Assembly (NCBI RefSeq): GCF_900109195.1
Contig: NZ_FNZG01000001.1
Coordinates: forward strand, 1 to 64,000
Direction of reading: 5' to 3'
DNA: 64,000 nucleotides
Source of the DNA: Pseudooceanicola nitratireducens
GTDB taxonomy: Bacteria > Pseudomonadota > Alphaproteobacteria > Rhodobacterales > Rhodobacteraceae
The translations under genes were made by a program, and so were the position numbers. This document shows positions 50,687 through 59,036 of this stretch, one piece after another. Numbering within the stretch: the first letter of the stretch is position 1; every line of letters starts with the position of its first letter. The notes beneath the pieces are model-generated. The model saw only the letters and a program-made list of their open reading frames with translations. It was not told where the DNA came from and did no database searches.

Positions 50687-53140
50687 ATGATCCAGACCTT
50701 GTCGGATGCGCTGGCCGAGCGCGGCTATGAGACTTTGACCGCCGTCCAGCAGGCGGTCACCGACCCCGAGCTTGCGGGCTCGGACCTGCTGGTTTCGGCC
50801 CAGACCGGATCGGGCAAGACCGTGGGTTTCGGCCTGGCGATCGGCCCGACCCTGCTGGATGACGCGGGCCTTCTGGGCCCGGCCGCCACGCCGCTGGCGC
50901 TGATCGTTGCGCCGACGCGGGAACTGGCGTTCCAGGTGATGCGCGAATTGGGCTGGCTTTATGCCAAGACCGGGGCGCGGGTGACATCCTGCGTGGGTGG
51001 CATGGACATGCGCGACGAACGCCGCGCCCTGGATCGCGGCGCGCATATCGTTGTGGGCACGCCGGGCCGTCTGCGTGACCATATCCAGCGCGGGTCGCTG
51101 GATCTAAGCACCATTCGCGCCGTTGTCCTGGACGAGGCCGACGAGATGCTGGACCTGGGCTTCCGCGAGGATCTGGAATTCATGCTGGGCGAGGCCCCCG
51201 AGGATCGCCGCACGCTGCTGTTCTCGGCCACCGTTCCGCCGATGATCGCCAAGCTGGCGCAGCAGTTCCAGCGCGACGCCGTCCGCGTCTCGACGATTTC
51301 CGACCGTGAACAGCATGCCGACATTTCCTATCAGGCGCTGCGCGTGGCCCAGGCGGATGTGGAAAGCGCCATCATCAACGTGCTGCGCTTTCACGAGGCG
51401 CAGAATGCGATCGTCTTTGCCAACACCCGCGCCATGGTGAACCGGCTGGCCGCGCGTTTTGCCAACCGGGGCTTCCAGGTGGTCAGCCTGTCGGGCGAAT
51501 TGTCCCAGACCGAACGGACCCATGCGCTTCAGGCGATGCGCGATGGTCGGGCGCGGGTCTGCGTGGCGACGGATGTGGCCGCCCGCGGCATCGACCTGCC
51601 CAACCTTGAACTGGTGATCCATGCCGAACTGCCCTCGAACACCGAGGGGCTGTTGCACCGGTCTGGCCGGACGGGGCGTGCGGGGCGCAAGGGGATCTCG
51701 GCGTTGATCGTGCCGCCCAAGGCCACCAAGAAGGCCGAGCGTCTGTTGAAATTCGCCCGCGTCACCGCCGAATGGACCGTCGCGCCCGATGCCGATCAGA
51801 TCAACGCCAAGGACGAGGAACGCCTGCTGAACGATCCCGTCTGGTCCGACGAGGTGACGAGCGACGAAAGCGCCTTTGCCGACCGTCTGCTGGCGATGCA
51901 CGAACCGCAGATCATCGCGGCGGCCTACCTGCGGCTGTATCGCGCCAAGCATTCCGCCCCCGAGGAGCTGTCGGACCCCGACACCCGCGCCCCCGCCAAG
52001 GATCGGGAGCCCTTTGGCCCCTCGACCTGGTTCGCGCTGAGCGTGGGCCGCAACGACCGGGCCGAGCCGCGCTGGCTTCTGCCGCTGCTGTGTCGGGCCG
52101 GTGGTCTGGACAAGACCGCCATCGGCGCGATCCGCGTGCAGCAGGACGAAACCTATGTCGAGCTGGCCGAGGCCAGCGTGCCCGAATTCGAGGCGAAGTT
52201 GGGTGAAGGCGGCGTTCTGGAAGACGGTGTTTCCGCCCGCCGGATGGAGGGCGCGCCCGAGTTCCGCCGCGCCCCAGGCACCGCCCTGGCCGGCCGCGCG
52301 CCGAAGCCCGCGCATCGCAAGGGCCCGCGCGAGGATCGCGAAGATCGCGGCCCGCGTCGTGAGCGGCCAGCAGATCGCAATCAGGACCATGACCGTCGTC
52401 CGCCCCGGGCCGAGCGGTCCGCCGAGGGTGATCGTCCGGCGAAACCCTATAAAAAGCGTGCCCCGCGCGAAGACCGGTCCGAGGGCGGCTGGTCCGACCG
52501 CAAGGGATCCGGTGAGCGCCGGTCGCACGACGGGGATCGCGGCTTCAAGGGCGGCGACCGTGGGGATGCGAAGACGTCCGATTTCAAGAAACGGGATTTC
52601 AAGGATCGCGACAGCAAGGGTGGCGATTTCAAGAAGCGCGACTTCAAACCGCGTGACGGCGATCGCCCGGATCGCGGCGGCTTTGGCGCCCGGTCTGAAG
52701 GTCGTTTCGAAGACCGTCCCCGCAAGGATCGCGGCGACAAGCCCGCCCGTTCGGATCGCCCGGCCGATCGCGGGTCGGACGCGCCCCGCGCGGCCAAGTC
52801 TTCGAAAGCGGTCTGGAACCTGTCGGATCCCTCGGCCTCGGGCCGGGGTGGCAAGGTCCGGGGGGACCGCGCCGAGGGGGGCAAACCCGCGAAGGGCCCG
52901 CGCAAGGACAAGTCCGGCTTTGGTGCCGGCTTTGGCAAGGACGACCGCAAGGGCGGCGGCTTCGGGGGCAAGGGCGGAAAACCGGCTGGCAAGTTTGCCG
53001 GGAAGCCGGGGGGCAAGCCCAGTGGTAAGCCCGGTGGTAAACCCGGTGGCAAGTTCGAAGGCCGTCCCGGCGGGAAACCGGCCGGCAAGGGTGCCCCGCG
53101 CAAGGGCGGCAACCAGCCGCCGCGCCGTCCCAAGAGCTGA
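50687..53140 (+). CDS. DEAD-box RNA helicase with long low-complexity tail
   Basis: An 817-residue cytoplasmic helicase. The core (1-375) has AQTGSGKT, APTRELAFQV, VLDEADEMLDLGF, FSATVPP and HRSGRTGRAGRKG. Residues about 445-530 look like the DbpA/DeaD RNA-binding domain (TWFALSVGRNDRAEPRWLLP, ETYVELAEASV). Residues about 545-817 are a disordered basic tail with repeated DFKKRDF and GGKPGGK units and almost no hydrophobic residues. Such tails promote RNA binding and condensate formation. A terminator follows 23 bases after the stop. Confidence 0.93.
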   Translation: MIQTLSDALAERGYETLTAVQQAVTDPELAGSDLLVSAQTGSGKTVGFGLAIGPTLLDDAGLLGPAATPLALIVAPTRELAFQVMRELGWLYAKTGARVTSCVGGMDMRDERRALDRGAHIVVGTPGRLRDHIQRGSLDLSTIRAVVLDEADEMLDLGFREDLEFMLGEAPEDRRTLLFSATVPPMIAKLAQQFQRDAVRVSTISDREQHADISYQALRVAQADVESAIINVLRFHEAQNAIVFANTRAMVNRLAARFANRGFQVVSLSGELSQTERTHALQAMRDGRARVCVATDVAARGIDLPNLELVIHAELPSNTEGLLHRSGRTGRAGRKGISALIVPPKATKKAERLLKFARVTAEWTVAPDADQINAKDEERLLNDPVWSDEVTSDESAFADRLLAMHEPQIIAAAYLRLYRAKHSAPEELSDPDTRAPAKDREPFGPSTWFALSVGRNDRAEPRWLLPLLCRAGGLDKTAIGAIRVQQDETYVELAEASVPEFEAKLGEGGVLEDGVSARRMEGAPEFRRAPGTALAGRAPKPAHRKGPREDREDRGPRRERPADRNQDHDRRPPRAERSAEGDRPAKPYKKRAPREDRSEGGWSDRKGSGERRSHDGDRGFKGGDRGDAKTSDFKKRDFKDRDSKGGDFKKRDFKPRDGDRPDRGGFGARSEGRFEDRPRKDRGDKPARSDRPADRGSDAPRAAKSSKAVWNLSDPSASGRGGKVRGDRAEGGKPAKGPRKDKSGFGAGFGKDDRKGGGFGGKGGKPAGKFAGKPGGKPSGKPGGKPGGKFEGRPGGKPAGKGAPRKGGNQPPRRPKS

Positions 53141-53163
53141 CGTTTCGCGGATCTGAAAGCGAA

Positions 53164-53194
53164 AAGACCGGGGTGCAGCGCCCCGGTCTTTTTT
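53164..53194 (+). terminator. Intrinsic terminator of the helicase gene
   Basis: AAGACCGGGG (53164-53173) and CCCCGGTCTT (53181-53190) form a perfect 10-bp stem, followed by an uninterrupted run of T to 53194. This is a strong factor-independent terminator 23 bases after the stop codon. Confidence 0.92.
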
Positions 53195-53314
53195 GTTTGC
53201 CCGGTTCTTTTTGCCCGGCCTGACTGTGAGCACCTCCCCGTCGGATGCGCCTGCGGCGGGCGGGGGAAGGGGGCCTTGCCCCCCTCTTGAGCGTGCCGCT
53301 CAATTCACCCCCCA

Positions 53315-53336
53315 GAGTATTTTCGGCAAGATGATG
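53315..53336 (+). repeat. Intergenic repeat, variant A, copy 5
   Basis: GAGTATTTTCGGCAAGATGA plus TG, one change from the consensus. Upstream (about 53263-53290) is a GGGGGCCTTGCCCCCC hairpin and then TTGAGCGTGCCGCTCAA, a second hairpin. This fuller copy shows that variant A shares the hairpin-plus-tail layout of variant B. Confidence 0.85.
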
Positions 53337-53370
53337 GGGATCGGGGTGGATCCCGGTCAATTTGCCTGTG

Positions 53371-54048
53371 TCAGATCCGCAGGAAGGGCTGCGCCAGGCG
53401 GGGCAGCCAGGAGCGGAAGCGCAGGGGCGCATCGGTGGCGGCGAGGCAGATGCAGTCCCGGCCGGTTTCCGCGACGGGCATATGTTCCAGATCCTCGTCG
53501 GCGATTTCCACGTCGCCCCGGGCGAAATGGTCGGTTTCATCCGAGAAGGCGCCCTGAAGCACCATCGTCAGTTCGGTGCCGCGGTGGCCGTGATCGGGCA
53601 CGGCGGATCCCGCCGGGATGAAGAGAAGCCGGGCCGAGGCCGCGCGGGAGGTGGGCAGGATCGCCTGTTTCACGCCGCCGCCTACGGGACGCCAGCGGAT
53701 CGCGTCGATGTCACCGCCGACGTAAGAGCGCAGGGGCTCGGGCAGGGTATGGGGGCCTGTGGGGGCGGGCGGCACGGGCTGGTGGTCTGAGGCGTCGCGA
53801 TCCGCAGGCACGGTGTCGAGCCGTGCGAGGCAGGCCCCGAAGCTGCCGGGCGAGAGGTCGGTTTCAGCGGCCCCGGCGCAGCTGTCTTCCAGCATGGCCC
53901 CGCCGAGCGCCTCGTAGGCGGCCAGGGCGGCGCGGCAGTCGTCGCACATCGAGATATGGCTGGCCACGACCAGGTTGAACGCCTCGGGCAGGGTGCCGGC
54001 GGCATATCCCATCAGAAGCTGTTCGGTCAGGTGGTGCTTGATACTCAT
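53371..54048 (-). CDS. chrR: ChrR-type zinc anti-sigma factor
   Basis: A 225-residue anti-sigma factor. The N-terminal ZAS domain has H6 and H31-x3-C35-x2-C38, the residue numbers I recall for R. sphaeroides ChrR. The C-terminal cupin domain carries H153, H155, E159 and H189 (PDHGHRGTELTMVLQG). In Rhodobacter ChrR holds RpoE inactive until singlet oxygen triggers its loss, and the cupin domain is needed for that response. It lies seven bases downstream of rpoE. Confidence 0.94.
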   Translation of the reverse strand: MSIKHHLTEQLLMGYAAGTLPEAFNLVVASHISMCDDCRAALAAYEALGGAMLEDSCAGAAETDLSPGSFGACLARLDTVPADRDASDHQPVPPAPTGPHTLPEPLRSYVGGDIDAIRWRPVGGGVKQAILPTSRAASARLLFIPAGSAVPDHGHRGTELTMVLQGAFSDETDHFARGDVEIADEDLEHMPVAETGRDCICLAATDAPLRFRSWLPRLAQPFLRI

Positions 54049-54055
54049 CGTCGTT

Positions 54056-54649
54056 TTACCCCATGGCATGGCGCAGCTTGTCCAGCGCCAGCCGTATCCG
54101 TGATTTGATCGTCCCGAGCGGGAGGCCCGTCGCCTCGGCTATTTCCTTGTGCGACAGATCGCCAAAATAGGCGCGTTCAATCAGGTCCCTCTGTTTCGCG
54201 GGCAGGGCCTTCAGGGCCGCACCCAGTTGTTCCGTTTCCTGTTGCAATGCGACGCTGTCTTCCTGCGTCGCATCCGGTTCCGGGCCCCAACCCAGATCCT
54301 CGGGTTCCGGCCTGCGGTCGCGCCGGGCCACGTCGATCCGGCGGTTCCGCGCGATGGTGAAGACCCAGGTCGCCACCGTGGCGCGCGCCGGGTCGTACAG
54401 ATGTGCCTTGCGCCAGACCGTGACCATCACGTCCTGAGCGCAATCCTCGGCCAGCTGCCCCTCGGTCCCGGACTTCATCAGGAAGCCCTTCACCCGGGGG
54501 GCGAAATGCGCAAACAACCGTGCAAAGGCCTCGCGGTCCTTGTGGTCGCGGATCAGGAGCATGTCCTCGACCCAGGCCGCGGCCTCTTGCGCCCTGCGGT
54601 CTGCGGATTTGTCCCGCCCCTGGTCCTGTCCTGGCGTCGACGCGCTCAT
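54056..54649 (-). CDS. rpoE: ECF sigma factor RpoE (ECF11-like, singlet-oxygen response)
   Basis: About 197 residues. Sigma region 2 is visible as FARLFAHFAPRVKGFLMKSG through CAQDVMVTVWRKAHLYDPAR and WVFTIARNRRIDVARR. Region 4 includes LPAKQRDLIERAYFGDLSHK and GLPLGTIKSRIRLALDKLR. It directs RNA polymerase to stress promoters and is held by ChrR, encoded next. ATG at 54649 is chosen because AAGGGA lies upstream; ATG at 54679 lacks such a site. An RpoE-like promoter precedes it. Confidence 0.92.
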   Translation of the reverse strand: MSASTPGQDQGRDKSADRRAQEAAAWVEDMLLIRDHKDREAFARLFAHFAPRVKGFLMKSGTEGQLAEDCAQDVMVTVWRKAHLYDPARATVATWVFTIARNRRIDVARRDRRPEPEDLGWGPEPDATQEDSVALQQETEQLGAALKALPAKQRDLIERAYFGDLSHKEIAEATGLPLGTIKSRIRLALDKLRHAMG

Positions 54650-54806
54650 GCTGCGGCCCTGTCCCTTCTGGGTGCTCATCTGCGGTGCGGCGCGCCGGGG
54701 CGCGGCCGTTCCCGCCTTTTTGGTAGCACGCAAGTCTCTTTCGGGCGACCCCGACGGATCAGGGCCTGCAGGCAAAGAGGCTGGGGCGGTGTGCTGCAAC
54801 ATGCCC

Positions 54807-54836
54807 TGTTTACGCGCGGGTCGCGGGGCCGGATCA
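54807..54836 (-). promoter_or_regulatory. RpoE-type promoter driving rpoE-chrR
   Basis: On the minus strand TGATCC (54836 to 54831), an 18-base spacer and TAAACA (54812 to 54807) match the TGATC and TAA boxes described for Rhodobacter RpoE. It reads toward rpoE and ends about 160 bases before its start, implying autoregulation. I could not find an equally good site for the divergent FAD-oxidoreductase operon. Confidence 0.65.
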
Positions 54837-54945
54837 CCGGGCGGGCAGATTTTTCAGGAAAAAACTTTCGAAAACCGTGATGAAAAGAAATCCGGAACCA
54901 TCTGCCCGGCGTAACCCTTGGGAAATCAGACACAAAGGGCCGTTC

Positions 54946-56289
54946 ATGCCATTCGAAGAATCTTTTTCCCGCCGCAGGGTGGCCATCATCGGCGGCGGAA
55001 TTTCCGGCATGGGGGCCGCGCGGATGCTGTCGCAGGACCATTCCGTCACCCTGATCGAGGCCGCGCCCCGCCTGGGCGGTCATGCCCGCACCATCACTGC
55101 AGGCAAGCGCGGGGATCAGCCTGTCGACACCGGGTTCATCGTCTTCAACTATGCCAATTATCCGCTGCTGACCCAGATGTTCGAGGACCTCGACGTGCCG
55201 GTGGCGAAAAGCGACATGAGCTTCGGGGCCTCGGTGCGGGCCAGTGTCTGGGGGGGGCGGCTGGAGTACGGGCTGGCCGATATGCGCGCCGTCTTTGCCC
55301 AGTGGCGCAACGCGGGCGATCCGCGATATCTGAAGATGCTGCGCGACGTGATGCGGTTCAACGCCCGTGCGCTGGATGTGGCGCAGGACAGCAGTCTGAC
55401 CATCGGCGGGCTGCTGGAGCAACTGGGCACGGGCGACTGGTTCCGCGACTATTATCTTCTGCCGCTTTCCGCCGCGATCTGGTCGACGCCCAAGCAGAAG
55501 ATCTTGGATTTTCCCGCCGACGCGATGATCCGCTTTTTCGAGAACCACGCATTGCTGAGCCATACGGGCCAGCACCAGTGGTACACGGTTCAGGGCGGGT
55601 CGATCGAATATGTCCGCAGGCTCGAGGCCACGATGCGCCGCGATGGCGTGGATATCCGCCTGGGCACGCCGGTGCAGGCGGTGCGGCGCGGCATGGCCGG
55701 GCCCGAGGTCCGGCTGGACGGCCACGGATGGGAGGCCTTTGACGAAATCATCCTGGCGACCCATTCCGATGACACGCTTTCCCTGCTGTCCGACCCCTCG
55801 GTCGAGGAACAGGCCGCCCTAGGCGCGATCCGCTATCAGCCCAATACCGTGACGCTGCATTCGGATGACAGCGTCATGCCGCGCCACCGTCGCGCCTGGG
55901 CGTCGTGGAATTACCGCGAGGGGCAGAATGCAGAAGGGCAGGGCGAGGGCGGTGATGCGCTGGACCTGACCTATTGGATGAACCGCCTGCAGCCGATCCC
56001 GGCCGATGATCCGCTGTTCGTCACCCTGAACGCCACGCGCCAGATCGACGAGGCCCGGATCTTTGACGAGGTCACGCTGCGCCATCCGGTCTACGACACC
56101 GCCGCGCTGGCGGCGCAGAAGGACATGGCGCGGCTGAACGGCCGCAACAACACCTGGTTCTGCGGGGCCTGGATGCGGAACGGTTTCCACGAAGACGGGC
56201 TGGCCAGCGCGGCGGATGTGGTCGAGCGTCTGCGCGCGGCGGCGCGGCCCATTCCTGTACCCGTGCAGGTGCCGCTGGTGGCCGAGTGA
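54946..56289 (+). CDS. NAD/FAD-dependent oxidoreductase (COG2907 type, RpoE-regulon homologue)
   Basis: A 447-residue flavoprotein with the dinucleotide motif VAIIGGGISGMGAARML near residue 12, then GGHARTI, VDTGFIVFNYANYPLL and a C-terminal FAD segment (NTWFCGAWMRNGFHEDG). It belongs to the amine-oxidase-like group that, in R. sphaeroides, is encoded next to rpoE and induced by singlet oxygen; a role in modifying unsaturated fatty acids has been suggested. The ATG at 54946 is preferred; an upstream in-frame ATG at 54877 gives an unfamiliar extension. It is divergent from rpoE. Confidence 0.9.
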   Translation: MPFEESFSRRRVAIIGGGISGMGAARMLSQDHSVTLIEAAPRLGGHARTITAGKRGDQPVDTGFIVFNYANYPLLTQMFEDLDVPVAKSDMSFGASVRASVWGGRLEYGLADMRAVFAQWRNAGDPRYLKMLRDVMRFNARALDVAQDSSLTIGGLLEQLGTGDWFRDYYLLPLSAAIWSTPKQKILDFPADAMIRFFENHALLSHTGQHQWYTVQGGSIEYVRRLEATMRRDGVDIRLGTPVQAVRRGMAGPEVRLDGHGWEAFDEIILATHSDDTLSLLSDPSVEEQAALGAIRYQPNTVTLHSDDSVMPRHRRAWASWNYREGQNAEGQGEGGDALDLTYWMNRLQPIPADDPLFVTLNATRQIDEARIFDEVTLRHPVYDTAALAAQKDMARLNGRNNTWFCGAWMRNGFHEDGLASAADVVERLRAAARPIPVPVQVPLVAE

Positions 56290-57065
56290 TGATCTGGTCG
56301 CCGCCATATCTGGTCTCGGGCCACACCTGGCACGGGCGCAAGGGGCCGGTGAAGAACGCCTTCCGCTATGGGGTCGACTACGTGTTGATCGACGCCGAGG
56401 CTGAGCAGGCGGGGCCGGGGCTGTTCGCGCGAAACCGGGGCGGCTTTGCCTCGGTCCAGGACCGGGACCATGGCGGCGACCCAGGCAAGGGGCGCGGGCC
56501 CGTCTGGGTGCGAGAGGTCCTTGCAACCCACGGCATGCCCGCACCCGCGAAGATCCTTCTGCTGACGCAGCCTCGGATCCTGGGCCATGTCTTCAACCCG
56601 GTGTCCTTCTGGTTCTGCCTGGACGAGGCCGGCACCCTGCGCAACGTGATCGCCGAGGTCACCAACACCTTTGGCGACCGGCATTCTTATCTTTGCGGCG
56701 ACGGTCGGACCGAAATCACGGCCGAGACCGAATTGATGACCCGCAAGATCATGCATGTCTCGCCCTTTCAGCCGCAGACCGGGGGCTATCGCTTCCGGTT
56801 TGACCTGCGGCCCGACCGGATCGGCATCAAGATCGACTATGACCGCCAGGGCGGCGGCGTGATCGCGACGCTGGTCGGGGAACCCAGGCCGCTGACCAAC
56901 GCAGGTCTGCTGCGCGCCTTCCTGCGGCGGCCCTTCGGGTCGCGGCGGGTGCTGGCGCTGATCCACTGGCAGGCGGCAAAACTGTGGTGGAAGGGCGCGC
57001 CCTATCGCAACCGTCCCGTGCCGCCGGATCGCGCGGTGACCCAGGGCGTGCGCCAGCAAAGCTAG
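56289..57065 (+). CDS. DUF1365 family protein
   Basis: A 258-residue protein: SGHTWHGRKGPVKNAFRYGV at the start, LTQPRILGHVFNPVSFWFC and ITAETELMTRKIMHVSPF in the middle. This matches DUF1365, which is nearly always found beside the FAD oxidoreductase above and a cyclopropane-fatty-acid-synthase-like gene. The ATG shares a base with the previous stop (TGATG); a GTG at 56286 is possible. No cyclopropane synthase gene follows here, which differs from the usual set. Confidence 0.9.
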   Translation: MIWSPPYLVSGHTWHGRKGPVKNAFRYGVDYVLIDAEAEQAGPGLFARNRGGFASVQDRDHGGDPGKGRGPVWVREVLATHGMPAPAKILLLTQPRILGHVFNPVSFWFCLDEAGTLRNVIAEVTNTFGDRHSYLCGDGRTEITAETELMTRKIMHVSPFQPQTGGYRFRFDLRPDRIGIKIDYDRQGGGVIATLVGEPRPLTNAGLLRAFLRRPFGSRRVLALIHWQAAKLWWKGAPYRNRPVPPDRAVTQGVRQQS

Positions 57066-57177
57066 GCCCCCCGGGGCAAAAGCCCGAAAAAACCGGTGCT
57101 ACAGGGAACGTGCGGCGTATGGCCCGCGTTGATCCAGTATTACCGATTGAAGTCGATTTAAGCAGAGAGGAGCCGTC

Positions 57178-57909
57178 ATGACCGAGTGGAGAGGCAAGAC
57201 CTATTGGCTGATCGGGGCCAGCGACGGCCTGGGCGCGGCCCTGGCGCGCCGCATGTCCCAGGCCGGAGTCCGCCTGATCCTCTCGGCCCGCAGCAAGGAC
57301 GCGCTGGAGGATCTGGCGCGCGCTTTGCCCGGCCCGGCGCGGGTCCTGCCGCTGGACGTCACCAAACCCGATGCCGTGCGTCGCGCCGCCAAGGACGCCG
57401 GAGAGATCGACGGCATGGTCTATCTGGCCGGGGCCTACTGGCCCTTCGGTGCCGATGACTGGAACGACGACCAGGCCCAGACCATGGCAGATGTGAACTT
57501 TGGCGGCGCGATGCGCCTTGTGGGGGCCGTCCTGCCCGTCTTCAAGGCACGCGGGCAGGGGCATATCGTGCTGACCGGATCGCTGACGGCCTATGGCGGG
57601 CTGCCCGGGGCCGCGCCCTATGTCGCCACCAAGGCCGGCATCATGGCGCTGGCGGAATCCCTGCGCTGCGACCTGCGGGGCAGCGACATCAAGGTCCAGC
57701 TTCTGAACCCCGGCTATATCCGCACCCGCCTGACCGAGAAGAATGATTTCGCGATGCCAGGCATCATGGAACCCGATGATGCCGCCGACATCTGTTTCGA
57801 CCACATGGCGACATCGCGCTTTTCCCGCGCTTTCCCGACGTGGTTTTCGCTGGTCTTCCGGGGCGCGCGGCTGTTGCCGAACTGGGCCTATTTCCGGCTG
57901 TTCGGTTAG
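57178..57909 (+). CDS. Short-chain dehydrogenase/reductase
   Basis: A 243-residue SDR. The cofactor motif is LIGASDGLGAALARRM, the structural NAG is replaced by LAGAYWP, the catalytic Ser is in LTGSLTAYGG and Tyr/Lys in APYVATKAG. The C-terminus is hydrophobic and may touch the membrane. A ribosome-binding site (GAGAGGAG) precedes the ATG. It lies 112 bases after the DUF1365 gene and probably belongs to the same stress-linked set, as in Rhodobacter. A TGATCC lies near 57129 but without a well-placed TAA box. Confidence 0.88.
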   Translation: MTEWRGKTYWLIGASDGLGAALARRMSQAGVRLILSARSKDALEDLARALPGPARVLPLDVTKPDAVRRAAKDAGEIDGMVYLAGAYWPFGADDWNDDQAQTMADVNFGGAMRLVGAVLPVFKARGQGHIVLTGSLTAYGGLPGAAPYVATKAGIMALAESLRCDLRGSDIKVQLLNPGYIRTRLTEKNDFAMPGIMEPDDAADICFDHMATSRFSRAFPTWFSLVFRGARLLPNWAYFRLFG

Positions 57910-57995
57910 GCCATTTGCGCAGGATCAAGGCGCGGCGGACCGGGCGGGCGCATCCTTTCGGGGCATGACACCCATGCCGGAAAGGAAGAACAGCC

Positions 57996-58322
57996 ATGCT
58001 GGAGATCACCACCCGCAAGGTCGCCCAGATCATCCTGATGGCGCGCGAATTGACCCGCGCCGAGGGCGAGCTGCGCGCCTTCATCGAAAACCTGAACGAG
58101 GACGAGGCGATCAGCCTGGTCGCCCTGATGTGGATCGGCCGCGGCACCTTTGGCGCGGATGAACTGGAAGAGGCCAAGACCACCGCCCGGGACGAGGCCG
58201 ATCACCCGACCGCCGATTACCTGCTGGGCACGCCGCATCTGTCGGACCACCTGGAAAACGGGCTGGACGCCCTTGGCCTGTCCGCCGGTGAGGACGAAGA
58301 CGACCTGATCCGCGGCGGCTAG
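57996..58322 (+). CDS. DUF3775 family protein
   Basis: A 108-residue acidic, helical protein: MLEITTRKVAQIILMARELT at the start, then NEDEAISLVALMWIGRGTF and YLLGTPHLSDHLENGLDALG. It matches DUF3775, a family common in Rhodobacterales with no known function. AAGGAAG precedes the ATG. Its 3' end is nine bases from the convergent response-regulator gene. Confidence 0.85.
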   Translation: MLEITTRKVAQIILMARELTRAEGELRAFIENLNEDEAISLVALMWIGRGTFGADELEEAKTTARDEADHPTADYLLGTPHLSDHLENGLDALGLSAGEDEDDLIRGG

Positions 58323-58331
58323 GCGATCCGC

Positions 58332-59036
58332 TCAGCTCCAGCGGACGTCGCCCAGGAAGATATAGCCCGCGCCATAGATCGTCTTGATCAGGCGGGGGTT
58401 CTTGGGATCTTCGCGCAGCTTGGTCCGCAGCCGCGAGATCCGCACATCCATCGCCCGGTCGAAACTGTCGCCCGCCGCGCCGCCAAGCGCCTCTTGCATG
58501 ACCGCCCGGGAAATCAGCCGCTTGGGGCGTTCCAGGAACAGGCGCAGCACCTCGCCCTCGGCATGGGAAAAGGGAACATCCGCACCCTCGGCGTCCTCAA
58601 GCACGAAGCGGTCGAAATGCGCGGTCCAGCCGGCGAACTGCGCCGTCTGGGTCGAGGCCGAGGATGGCCGGTCCCGCCGCAGCCGCGCCCGCACCCGCGC
58701 CACGACCTCGGCCGGGTCGAAGGGTTTGATGATGTAGTCATCCGCCCCCAGTTCCAGGCCCGTGACGCGGTCCTGCACCTGCGCCCGACCCGAGATGATG
58801 ATGACCACCGCGCCCTTTTCCAGCGCCAGCCGGTGGATCAGCGTCAGACCGTCGCGGTCGGGCAGGGACAGGTCCAAAAGGCACAGATCCGGCGTGATCG
58901 ACTGCATCGCCGCCTCGAATTCCGTGGCGCGGGAAAAGCCCATGGTGCGATAGCCCGCATCTTCCAGCGCCGAGGCCAGCATCGACCGGATCTCGGGTTC
59001 GTCGTCCAGGATCGTGACAAGGGGCGCGTCGCTCAT
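58332..59036 (-). CDS. OmpR-type response regulator
   Basis: A 234-residue regulator. The receiver domain (1-120) has the acidic pair D11 and D12, phosphoacceptor D55 (LCLLDLSLPD) and the Lys of YIIKPFD. The C-terminal winged helix (about 135-230) is of OmpR/PhoB type (RAMDVRISRLRTKLREDP, IYGAGYIF). Its start overlaps the kinase stop by four bases, so the two are translated together. Targets are unknown. Confidence 0.93.
   Translation of the reverse strand: MSDAPLVTILDDEPEIRSMLASALEDAGYRTMGFSRATEFEAAMQSITPDLCLLDLSLPDRDGLTLIHRLALEKGAVVIIISGRAQVQDRVTGLELGADDYIIKPFDPAEVVARVRARLRRDRPSSASTQTAQFAGWTAHFDRFVLEDAEGADVPFSHAEGEVLRLFLERPKRLISRAVMQEALGGAAGDSFDRAMDVRISRLRTKLREDPKNPRLIKTIYGAGYIFLGDVRWS

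Noticed and set aside
57129-57160. RpoE promoter before the SDR gene
   Set aside because: TGATCC is present, but the nearest TAAG lies 23 bases on rather than about 18, so the spacing does not fit.
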